A DNA stretch of 48,405 nucleotides. Source: Flavobacteriales bacterium. Lineage in GTDB: Bacteria; Bacteroidota; Bacteroidia; NS11-12g; UBA955. Below the pieces are notes generated by a model. That model did not search any database and was not told where the DNA came from. It was given only the letters and a program-made list of their open reading frames with translations. How positions within the stretch are numbered: position 1 is the first letter of the stretch; the number at the start of each line of letters is the position of its first letter. The position numbers were made by a program, and so were the translations under genes. Where the stretch lies: the NCBI GenBank assembly GCA_947463125.1, contig CANHQZ010000014.1, positions 1 to 48,405 of the forward strand. The letters are read 5' to 3'. This document shows, one piece after another, positions 1-7,865 of the stretch.

Positions 1-192
<192 letters not shown>

Positions 193-323
193 AAAAGATG
201 TTTGATTCCCGACTTTCCCAAAGTATTTGGGCGACTCGCTATTCCTTACCAATCTTTCAAAGAACTTTATAAATTCAACCTAAAGGCTGATTTATTTCTG
301 TTTTGTTTTCCCGAATGGGGCTG

Positions 324-353
324 CAAAAGTACAACAAATTTTTTAAAAGTCAA
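324..353 (-). promoter_or_regulatory. rRNA promoter, proximal (P2)
   Basis: On the minus strand TTG (353-351), a 19-nt spacer and TACTTTTG (331-324) match the Bacteroidota primary sigma consensus TTG-N19-TAnnTTTG. Transcription would begin near 318 and give a leader of about 125 nt before the 16S 5' end. A/T-rich runs upstream (354-372) resemble an UP element. A very similar copy lies 95 bp upstream. Confidence 0.8.
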
Positions 354-418
354 GAGAAATTTAAAATATTTTTTGAACTGCTTTCGCTTTTTGTAGCTGT
401 TTGTTCCAGAACGGGGTG

Positions 419-448
419 CAAAGGTAAGAAGATTTTTTAAACTTTCAA
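419..448 (-). promoter_or_regulatory. rRNA promoter, distal (P1)
   Basis: On the minus strand TTG (448-446), a 19-nt spacer and TACCTTTG (426-419) match the Bacteroidota consensus exactly. Initiation near 413 would give a leader of about 220 nt. With the copy at 324-353 this forms a tandem promoter pair, common for rRNA operons. The remainder of 193-521 is AT-rich leader and spacer with no gene visible. Confidence 0.8.
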
Positions 449-521
449 CTATTCCTGCAATCTTTTTTCATTTTCTTCTCAAAAAACTGTCCAAACCCAA
501 TATTGACAATGAAAAATAACC

Positions 522-1700
522 TTACCGAACAAGCAGTGAAGAATCACCATAACTCAAAAAACGGTATTCTGAATCCAACGCGTGGTTATATATCTTTCTC
601 CAATCTTCACCCGCAAATGCAGAAACAAGCGCCATCAGCGTGGAACCCGGCTGGTGAAAGTTGGTAACCAGCCCTCCGCAGATTTTAAAATCAAAACCCG
701 GGAGTATAAAAATGGATGTATTGCCACCCAGAGACCCTCCTATCTTGTCAACGTAGCGCTGCAGCTCGTGAATGGCTTCCATGAGCTCTATTTCTTTGTA
801 CCTCGGATCAAACCCCGCATCTGCAGGAATTTCAGCAGGATTGCTTAAACCGAGGATCAACCCCGCTCCTATATAATACAGACTCTCCAGTACGCGCATG
901 GATGTAGTACCAGACGCAATAATCAAACTCTCGGTTTTTAGGTGTGAACTGATTTTCTCTAACAAACCCGAGGTGATGAAGAACTGCTCCCGATGCATTT
1001 CATGTTCTGAAGCCAGCTCTGTTTTTACCGGTTTAAACGTTCCGGCTCCCACATGCAAGGTGAGATAACTGCGCGTAATACCCGCCGCATCCAGGTTATT
1101 CAGCACTCTTTCGGTGAAATGAAGAGACGCTGTGGGAGCCGCTACGGCACCGGCTACTTCGGCAAATACTGTCTGATATCTGTCTCTGTCTTCCCGGGTC
1201 ATTTCTCTCTTTATATACGGAGGCAGCGGCACTTTCCCAAAAATTTCCAGCGCCTCGGGTATAGAATAGGGCGCCGTTACACCCAGCTTAACAATATTCC
1301 TTTCCCGATCCTGCCAGGTCGCCGTCAGTTCAATATCAGGATTATGTTCACTTATTAAAGACAATTGCTGTCCTTCCTTGAACTTACGCCTGTTACCTGC
1401 CATTACTTCCCAAATTGACCAGTCGGGGGAGAGTGGTGTAAGTAAAAATAATTCAATGGCAGCTCCCCCATCTTTAGGAAAGACGAGGCGCGCCGGTATG
1501 ACTTTGGTGTTGTTTCCGACCAGCAGGCTGCCTGCAGGGATCAAATTGATTATATCATAAAAATGGTAATCCTGCATAACACCACCTTTATAATAGAGCA
1601 GCTTGGAATGATCGCGCTCAGCCAGCGGGAAACTGGCAATACGGTGATCAGGAAGATTGTATTGCAGATTTTGAAAAGAGAAAGGCGGAATATGCGTCAT
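522..1700 (-). CDS. queA: S-adenosylmethionine:tRNA ribosyltransferase-isomerase QueA
   Basis: QueA transfers and isomerises the ribosyl group of S-adenosylmethionine onto 7-aminomethyl-7-deazaguanine in the anticodon of tRNAs, giving epoxyqueuosine. The 392-aa product shows family blocks: PLAERDHSKLL near residue 25, NNTKVIPARL near 63, VGAGTFKPV near 217, HEMHREQF near 233, ASGTTSMRVLES near 263 and TNFHQPGSTL near 346. It is somewhat longer than the ~350 aa of proteobacterial enzymes. The ATG overlaps the rdgB stop by 4 bp, so translation is probably coupled at the end of the plsY-clpS-scoA-rdgB-queA run. No hairpin terminator is visible between its stop and the rRNA promoters. Confidence 0.96.
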   Translation of the reverse strand: MTHIPPFSFQNLQYNLPDHRIASFPLAERDHSKLLYYKGGVMQDYHFYDIINLIPAGSLLVGNNTKVIPARLVFPKDGGAAIELFLLTPLSPDWSIWEVMAGNRRKFKEGQQLSLISEHNPDIELTATWQDRERNIVKLGVTAPYSIPEALEIFGKVPLPPYIKREMTREDRDRYQTVFAEVAGAVAAPTASLHFTERVLNNLDAAGITRSYLTLHVGAGTFKPVKTELASEHEMHREQFFITSGLLEKISSHLKTESLIIASGTTSMRVLESLYYIGAGLILGLSNPAEIPADAGFDPRYKEIELMEAIHELQRYVDKIGGSLGGNTSIFILPGFDFKICGGLVTNFHQPGSTLMALVSAFAGEDWRKIYNHALDSEYRFLSYGDSSLLVR

Positions 1701-2284
1701 ATACTGAAAACACCCGAGGAAAGCAGTTTGTTTAGGGCCAAACGCCTGTGGCTTATGGAATTTTTCAATTCGGATCCCAGTTGTGCAAACGTCATTTCAT
1801 AACCGTCCGGCATAAACACAGGATCATACCCAAAACCCTCCTGCCCTTTTGGTTCATTGATGATTTGCCCATTCAATACTCCTTCGAAATACAATGGCTC
1901 CGTTTTAAGGCCAAACAAACATATACATGCCCGGAACTGCGCACGCCGATCCTCCACATTCTTCAATTCCATCAGCAATTTCAGCACATTATCATGGTCT
2001 GAGGCATTCTCACCCGCATATCGAGCACTTTTAACTCCGGGCTGTCCATTGAGAGCAAAAACAGAGAGCCCTGAATCATCCGCAAGCACAGGCAATGTGG
2101 TAAATTCAGCAACTGCCCTGCATTTAATCAAGGCGTTTTCTGCAAAAGTTTCTCCTGTTTCTTCCGGATTTACCTTGCAATTAATATCATTAAGTGAAAG
2201 AATAATAATGTGTGAACCCAGTATTTCACGCACTTCCTCAAGCTTATGTTTGTTATTCGTGGCAAAAACCCAGGATGGCTTCAT
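1697..2284 (-). CDS. rdgB: Non-canonical purine NTP pyrophosphatase (RdgB/HAM1 family)
   Basis: This house-cleaning enzyme hydrolyses dITP, XTP and related deaminated purine nucleotides to monophosphates, keeping them out of DNA and RNA. The 195-aa product has the HAM1 opening (FATNNKHKLEEV, residues 7-18), the ADDSGLSV block near 67, the PGVKSARYAGE block near 82, GFGYDPVF near 149 and the closing SHRRLAL near 177. Length is typical. It overlaps scoA upstream by 4 bp and queA downstream by 4 bp. Function is inferred from the family. Confidence 0.96.
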   Translation of the reverse strand: MKPSWVFATNNKHKLEEVREILGSHIIILSLNDINCKVNPEETGETFAENALIKCRAVAEFTTLPVLADDSGLSVFALNGQPGVKSARYAGENASDHDNVLKLLMELKNVEDRRAQFRACICLFGLKTEPLYFEGVLNGQIINEPKGQEGFGYDPVFMPDGYEMTFAQLGSELKNSISHRRLALNKLLSSGVFSI

Positions 2285-2979
2285 TGGCGGGATCTGGTGG
2301 TTCTTTGCTCTATGCGTTTTTCGTAATTTACCCCTTGAAAGATTCTGTGAACAAAAATTCCCGGTGTATGGATCAGATTGGGATCAAGTTCACCTGCAGG
2401 TACCAGTTCCTCCACTTCCGCAATGGTAATCTTCCCGGCAGTTGCCATCATGGGATTAAAATTCCGTGCGGTTTCCCTGTAGATAAGATTTCCATGGGTA
2501 TCGCCTTTCCATGCTTTAACTATGGCAAACTTTGCATCAAATGCCATTTCCATGAGATAGGTTTTGCCATTAAACACCCGTGTCTCTTTACCTTCAGCCA
2601 CTTCAGTACCAACACCTGCGGGTGTAAAAAATGCAGGTATACCGGCCCCTGCTGCACGGCATCTTTCTGCCAAAGTACCCTGAGGGATGAGTTCTACCTC
2701 TAATTCTCCTGATAAAAGTTGTCTTTCAAACTCTTCATTTTCTCCGACATAGGAACTGATCATTTTGCTGACCTGCCGGTTTTTAAGCATCAGCCCAATA
2801 CCAAAGTCATCCACACCCGCATTGTTTGATATACAGGTCAACCCCTTGACTCCCTTTTCCACCAGTGCTGCTATGCAATTTTCAGGTATACCGCAAAGGC
2901 CAAAGCCTCCCAGCATGAGGACATCACCATCCTCTATATCGTGTATTGCCTCATTGGCATTTGAAAAAACTTTATTCAT
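2281..2979 (-). CDS. scoA: 3-oxoacid CoA-transferase, subunit A
   Basis: This is the alpha subunit of a two-subunit, succinyl-CoA:3-ketoacid type CoA-transferase that activates acetoacetate-like acids using succinyl-CoA. The 232-aa product shows GDVLMLGGFGLCGIPE near residue 18, SNNAGVDDFGIG near 51, and the ELIPQGTLAERCRAAGAGIP and FFTPAGVGTEVAEGKE blocks that follow near 95-132. The catalytic glutamate normally sits in subunit B, which is not in this window. A 3-oxoadipate CoA-transferase is a possible alternative. It starts 1 bp after the clpS stop and overlaps rdgB. Confidence 0.92.
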   Translation of the reverse strand: MNKVFSNANEAIHDIEDGDVLMLGGFGLCGIPENCIAALVEKGVKGLTCISNNAGVDDFGIGLMLKNRQVSKMISSYVGENEEFERQLLSGELEVELIPQGTLAERCRAAGAGIPAFFTPAGVGTEVAEGKETRVFNGKTYLMEMAFDAKFAIVKAWKGDTHGNLIYRETARNFNPMMATAGKITIAEVEELVPAGELDPNLIHTPGIFVHRIFQGVNYEKRIEQRTTRSRQ

Positions 2980-2980
2980 T

Positions 2981-3259
2981 CTACTGTTCCAGTTTAGCAG
3001 CCAGCCCCTTATCGCACAATGCGGAACATATGGGTATCAAATCTTCCAGCGATCCGTGTTTAACCGGATATTTTCCTTTGTAATGCACGAACCAGGCGCA
3101 TTGTTCAGCCTGAATTTCGTTGTGGCCGCAATAATTAACCAGGCAGTCAATTACCCAGTCAAACGTATTCACATCGTCATTGTAAAGAACCACCGCCCAG
3201 GACTTTTCTGTAACAACATCTTGACCAAGCTCCGGTAAATGCAATGGAATTTCAACCAT
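2981..3259 (-). CDS. clpS: Clp protease adaptor ClpS
   Basis: ClpS is the N-degron adaptor that delivers proteins with destabilising N-terminal residues to a Clp ATPase. The fold signature is clear: VVLYNDDVNTFDWVI contains the NDD..TF motif that forms the N-end binding pocket and Clp docking edge. It is followed by AEQCAWFVHYKGKYPVKHG. I chose the ATG at 3259 (92 aa); an in-frame GTG at 3271 would add four residues. It sits 1-13 bp after plsY and 1 bp before scoA. Confidence 0.9.
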   Translation of the reverse strand: MVEIPLHLPELGQDVVTEKSWAVVLYNDDVNTFDWVIDCLVNYCGHNEIQAEQCAWFVHYKGKYPVKHGSLEDLIPICSALCDKGLAAKLEQ

Positions 3260-3272
3260 ATTTCTCACCACA

Positions 3273-3920
3273 TTAATTATAATGTTTCTTCAAAATACGT
3301 GCCTTGCTTTCGCTGCCGTTGAGCAGGCGGTGTATATTTTTTCTGTGGGTCAGTATTACCAGCACTGCGGCACAGATACCGAATGCGATAAACAAGGGTT
3401 CATGCCTTTTGAATATCCAGACTAAAGAAACCGGAAACATAAGTGCAGCGGTAATACTGCTGAGGCTTACAAAACGGGTAAGCAACAGCATGCAGACGAA
3501 CATTACCACACAAACAGCCGCAGTCAACCAGTGAATGGCTATGAGCATACCAAAAAGGGTCGCAATACCTTTGCCCCCTTTGAAACCTGCAAAGACCGGA
3601 AACAAATGCCCAAGTACTGCACTAAGCCCAAACAACAACTGTATGTTTATGTACCATGTTTTGTTGAGCACAGGGTTTATCTCAGACAGAAAATTCACCA
3701 GGCATGCTGCAGTAAATCCTTTAACAACATCCATCGCAAGCACACCGGCACCGGCTTTTTTACCCAGCACCCGAAATGTATTGGTGGCGCCTGCATTGCC
3801 ACTGCCATGCTCACGCACATCAATTCCAAAAAAGGCCTCTCCTACCCATACAGCGCTCGGTATGGAACCAAGCAGGTAGGACAAAATCGCAAGACCAAGT
3901 ATCTGAAGTTCTATTGCCAT
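3273..3920 (-). CDS. plsY: Glycerol-3-phosphate acyltransferase PlsY
   Basis: PlsY is an inner-membrane enzyme that transfers acyl groups from acyl-phosphate to glycerol-3-phosphate, the first step of phospholipid synthesis. The 215-aa product has the three conserved loops: GSIPSAVWVG near residue 18, HGSGNAGATNTFRVLG near 37 (glycerol-phosphate binding) and GHLFPVFAGFKGGKG near 104. Several hydrophobic helices separate them. It leads a tightly packed group with clpS, scoA, rdgB and queA. A TATTTTTG promoter element lies 20 bp upstream. Confidence 0.96.
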   Translation of the reverse strand: MAIELQILGLAILSYLLGSIPSAVWVGEAFFGIDVREHGSGNAGATNTFRVLGKKAGAGVLAMDVVKGFTAACLVNFLSEINPVLNKTWYINIQLLFGLSAVLGHLFPVFAGFKGGKGIATLFGMLIAIHWLTAAVCVVMFVCMLLLTRFVSLSSITAALMFPVSLVWIFKRHEPLFIAFGICAAVLVILTHRKNIHRLLNGSESKARILKKHYN

Positions 3921-3939
3921 TTCTACAAATTGCTACTTG

Positions 3940-3947
3940 CAAAAATA
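3940..3947 (-). promoter_or_regulatory. Putative -7 element upstream of plsY
   Basis: TATTTTTG on the minus strand (3947-3940) fits the Bacteroidota -7 consensus TAnnTTTG and would start transcripts roughly 15 bp before plsY. No TTG is present at the expected -33 distance, so this is only a half match. It would allow plsY-clpS-scoA-rdgB-queA to be transcribed independently of carA-eno. Confidence 0.4.
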
Positions 3948-3994
3948 TGCATAATTGAATTAAACAGATATATTTTTCGAGAACTGAAAGAATT

Positions 3995-4207
3995 TTACAA
4001 ACTTCTAAACTGACGTAAAAGGTATATAAAGGAAGCTGCAAGATGTATACTTAGAAAGAACAGGATGATCTCAGTCACCCAGAAATCGGGAGAAAAATTT
4101 CCGTCTGTGCAAACAAATCCTGAAACAATTAGCATTACGCAGACTGCGATGTACAGCAAATACCTTAGCAAACAATCCTTTAGATAAATTTTGGAATTCC
4201 CTTTCAT
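3995..4207 (-). CDS. Small predicted membrane protein, unrecognised
   Basis: A 70-aa frame between eno and plsY. Hydrophobic runs at about residues 14-32 (LRYLLYIAVCVMLIVSGFV) and 42-63 suggest two membrane helices joined by a short loop with acidic residues; the C-terminus is basic (LLRQFRSL). It has no motif I recognise. It starts with ATG, has the same orientation as its neighbours and fills most of the eno-plsY gap, which supports a real gene. No promoter motif was seen directly upstream, so it would be cotranscribed with eno. The function is unknown. Confidence 0.5.
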   Translation of the reverse strand: MKGNSKIYLKDCLLRYLLYIAVCVMLIVSGFVCTDGNFSPDFWVTEIILFFLSIHLAASFIYLLRQFRSL

Positions 4208-4273
4208 AGAAAATCCAAAATTCGGATTTAGAGCAAGAACTAGTTAAGCCTTGTGATTACAATCATCACACGC

Positions 4274-5572
<1,299 letters not shown>

Positions 5573-6676
5573 TTAGGATTTATGTTTTTGGATTAGTTCT
5601 ATGAATTGATCAAAAAGATACATGGAATCGTGAGGCCCGGGTGATGCTTCCGGGTGATATTGTACGCTGAATGCAGGTTTGTCTTTGCGCGCAATTCCTT
5701 CCACACTGTTGTCATTAAGATTCAGATGGGTCAGCATCACTTTATCTGCAGCGGCATCTTCATATTTTACGGCAAAACCGTGGTTCTGACTGGTAATTTC
5801 ACTTCTGCCCGTTACAAGGTTTTTCACCGGATGGTTCAACCCTCTGTGTCCGTGATGCATTTTATAAGTGGTGAGACCACTGGCAAGTGACAGCAACTGG
5901 TGTCCCAGACAAATTCCAAAGGTGGGTATCCCTTTTTCAACCAGATTGCGAACACAGGTAATTGCATAATCCATGCTGGCGGGATCCCCGGGACCATTGC
6001 TAATCATGATGCCGTCCGGATTCCATGCCAGTACTTCATCTGAGGTGGTTTTTGCCGGAAATACGCCGATATAACATCCCCGTTCGAAAAGACAACGGGC
6101 AATGTTTTTCTTGCTGCCATAATCAAGTAGGGCTATTCTGATGGGTGCTTCCGCGTCACCAAGGGTATGAAAGGTATCACAGCTTACCGTGCTGGCCAGT
6201 TCAAGGCCCGACATGTCAGGACAAGCACTTAACCGGCGTTTCAATTCCTCAACATCTTCGGTTTCACTGCTGATGATGGCATTCATGGCACCCGCATCCC
6301 TTATGTGCCTCACAATCTGGCGCGTATCAACATCAGCAATACCAACAAGATTGTTTTCGGTAAAATAGGCATCCAGGCTGTACGACTCCATTTTGCGTGA
6401 AAATTGCTGAGAAAACTTCTTGCAAACCAGACCTGCAATTTTGATGGAATCGCTTTCCACCTCTTCATCCCGAACACCATAATTACCAATATGATCATTG
6501 GTCATTACCAGAATCTGCCCTGTGTAAGACGGATCCGTGAAAACCTCCTGGTATCCGGTCATGCCGGTATTGAAACAGATTTCGCCGGTGGTGGTACCAA
6601 TTTTACCAATGGCTGTGCCACGAAAAACAGTGCCATCCTGAAGCACCAACAATGCGGGAATTTTTAATGAACTCAC
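5573..6676 (-). CDS. carA: Carbamoyl-phosphate synthase small subunit
   Basis: CarA hydrolyses glutamine and channels ammonia to CarB for carbamoyl phosphate, feeding arginine and pyrimidine synthesis. The 367-aa product has the N-terminal CarA domain (FNTGMTGYQEVFTDPSYTGQ near residue 35) and a class I glutamine amidotransferase domain. Its nucleophile cysteine is in GICLGHQLLSLA near 256, and the His/Glu pair is in QYHPEASPGPHD near 340. The start appears to be GTG at 6676, placing the usual LxDGT segment near residue 12. carB is not in this window. Probably cotranscribed with eno. Confidence 0.96.
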   Translation of the reverse strand: MSSLKIPALLVLQDGTVFRGTAIGKIGTTTGEICFNTGMTGYQEVFTDPSYTGQILVMTNDHIGNYGVRDEEVESDSIKIAGLVCKKFSQQFSRKMESYSLDAYFTENNLVGIADVDTRQIVRHIRDAGAMNAIISSETEDVEELKRRLSACPDMSGLELASTVSCDTFHTLGDAEAPIRIALLDYGSKKNIARCLFERGCYIGVFPAKTTSDEVLAWNPDGIMISNGPGDPASMDYAITCVRNLVEKGIPTFGICLGHQLLSLASGLTTYKMHHGHRGLNHPVKNLVTGRSEITSQNHGFAVKYEDAAADKVMLTHLNLNDNSVEGIARKDKPAFSVQYHPEASPGPHDSMYLFDQFIELIQKHKS

Positions 6677-6745
6677 TTCAAGGATTCAAATTTCGTTTAA
6701 TTAATCCGTAAAGAAGGACAATGTGGGTAAAATGTGACCAGAATG

Positions 6746-7789
6746 CTAATCGATGGATTTTTTGGGAAAAAGAAATGATGAGACATAGGTCAATAACAAA
6801 ATACTTCCTAATACCAGCAAAGCATGGACTTCATTGAAACCAAGATTTTGAAGTTGTTTCTGAAAAATCATTTTTACCCCAATGAAAATAAGAATGAGCG
6901 ACAAACCATATTGCAGGGTGCTGAGATTTTTAATCCCATGCCCAAGAAGAAAAAACAAGCTTCTCAAACCCATGATGGCAAAAATGTTGGAAAAGAAAAC
7001 AAGGTAGGGATCGCGGGTAATGCCAAAGATAGCAGGCACACTATCTACAGCAAAAAGCACATCGGTAAATTCAACCAGCACAAGCACCACAAACAATATG
7101 GTAGCGTAGCGCTTTCCCTCTTTTATAATGAAGAACTTCCCCGTATGCTTTTCCTTGCTTATTCTGAAAAATCTTGACACCCATTTAAAAACAGGATGAT
7201 TTTCTGTATCGATGGTTTCGTCATCACCGCCGGAGAAGAGCATTTTCAATCCGGTGATAATCAAAAATCCACCAAATAAATATATCATCCAGTGAAACTG
7301 CTGTATCATAAGTCCTCCGAGAAAAATAAACAGAAATCTCATCAATACGGCGCCAATAACACCCCAGACCAGAATCTTCTTCTGATCTGAAACACCAATT
7401 CCAAAAGAACTGAAAATAAGCAGCATCACAAATAGATTATCCACGCTGAGCGAATACTCCACGAAATATCCGGTAATATAACTGACCACTGCCTCGCCTG
7501 CGAAAGAATCCCGGCATTTGACTACATCGTCAAAAACAATAAAGTTGCTCCCGTAAGTTTCTTTAAACCTTCGATAGTCTTGTACGGTTTCCAGTCCATG
7601 CAGGTCGGCATGTAATAAATAAATCACAACGGAAAACAAGAGGCCTGCAGCAATCCATGCAAATGTGCGCCACATGGCTTGCTTGGATGTCAATGCTTTT
7701 TGTTCTCTACCCAGCAATCCCAAATCCAACATCAGACCCAACGCCACCAACAGCAGAAATCCGGATAAAAAGAACATTTTAAATTCCAT
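6746..7789 (-). CDS. TerC-family integral membrane protein
   Basis: A 347-aa polytopic membrane protein of the TerC/Alx family, members of which are linked to tellurite resistance, pH response and manganese export. The conserved acidic membrane motifs are present: EYSLSVDNLFVMLLIF near residue 111 and EFTDVLFAVDSVPAIF near 240. Hydrophobic segments run through the whole length, with a charged loop near 190-220. The substrate cannot be read from sequence; Mn2+ export is a family-based guess. It is divergent from the S46 peptidase and has a good promoter at 7797-7827. Confidence 0.9.
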   Translation of the reverse strand: MEFKMFFLSGFLLLVALGLMLDLGLLGREQKALTSKQAMWRTFAWIAAGLLFSVVIYLLHADLHGLETVQDYRRFKETYGSNFIVFDDVVKCRDSFAGEAVVSYITGYFVEYSLSVDNLFVMLLIFSSFGIGVSDQKKILVWGVIGAVLMRFLFIFLGGLMIQQFHWMIYLFGGFLIITGLKMLFSGGDDETIDTENHPVFKWVSRFFRISKEKHTGKFFIIKEGKRYATILFVVLVLVEFTDVLFAVDSVPAIFGITRDPYLVFFSNIFAIMGLRSLFFLLGHGIKNLSTLQYGLSLILIFIGVKMIFQKQLQNLGFNEVHALLVLGSILLLTYVSSFLFPKKSID

Positions 7790-7796
7790 TCACCGG

Positions 7797-7827
7797 CAAA
7801 ATTAGGTTGGACCGTGCATACACCCAA
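7797..7827 (-). promoter_or_regulatory. terC promoter
   Basis: On the minus strand TTG (7827-7825), a 20-nt spacer and TAATTTTG (7804-7797) match the Bacteroidota promoter consensus closely, about 8 bp before the terC ATG. Both elements overlap arms of the inverted repeat at 7802-7832. Confidence 0.65.
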
Positions 7828-7832
7828 CCTAA
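7802..7832. repeat. 9-bp inverted repeat in divergent promoter region
   Basis: TTAGGTTGG (7802-7810) and CCAACCTAA (7824-7832) form a perfect 9-bp dyad with a 13-bp centre. It lies between the divergent terC and S46 peptidase genes and overlaps the terC -33 and -7 elements. It could be an operator for a dimeric regulator. No U-run follows either arm closely enough for a typical terminator. Confidence 0.6.
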
Positions 7833-7836
7833 AGTT

Positions 7837-7844
7837 TACTTTTG
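7837..7844 (+). promoter_or_regulatory. -7 element of the S46 peptidase promoter
   Basis: TACTTTTG fits the TAnnTTTG consensus and lies 21 bp before the ATG at 7866. At the expected -33 spot only GTG (7814-7816, spacer 20) is found, so the upstream element is weak and may depend on an activator. Confidence 0.5.
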
Positions 7845-7865
7845 CATCAACATTTAAAAATCACC

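Noticed and set aside
4211-4229. Hairpin AAATCC/GGATTT after eno as a terminator
   Set aside because: Only a 6-bp A/T-rich stem with a 7-nt loop and a short broken T-run; too weak to call.
7842-7865. TTG start eight codons before the S46 peptidase ATG
   Set aside because: The TTG is part of the TACTTTTG promoter element, so it would not be transcribed.
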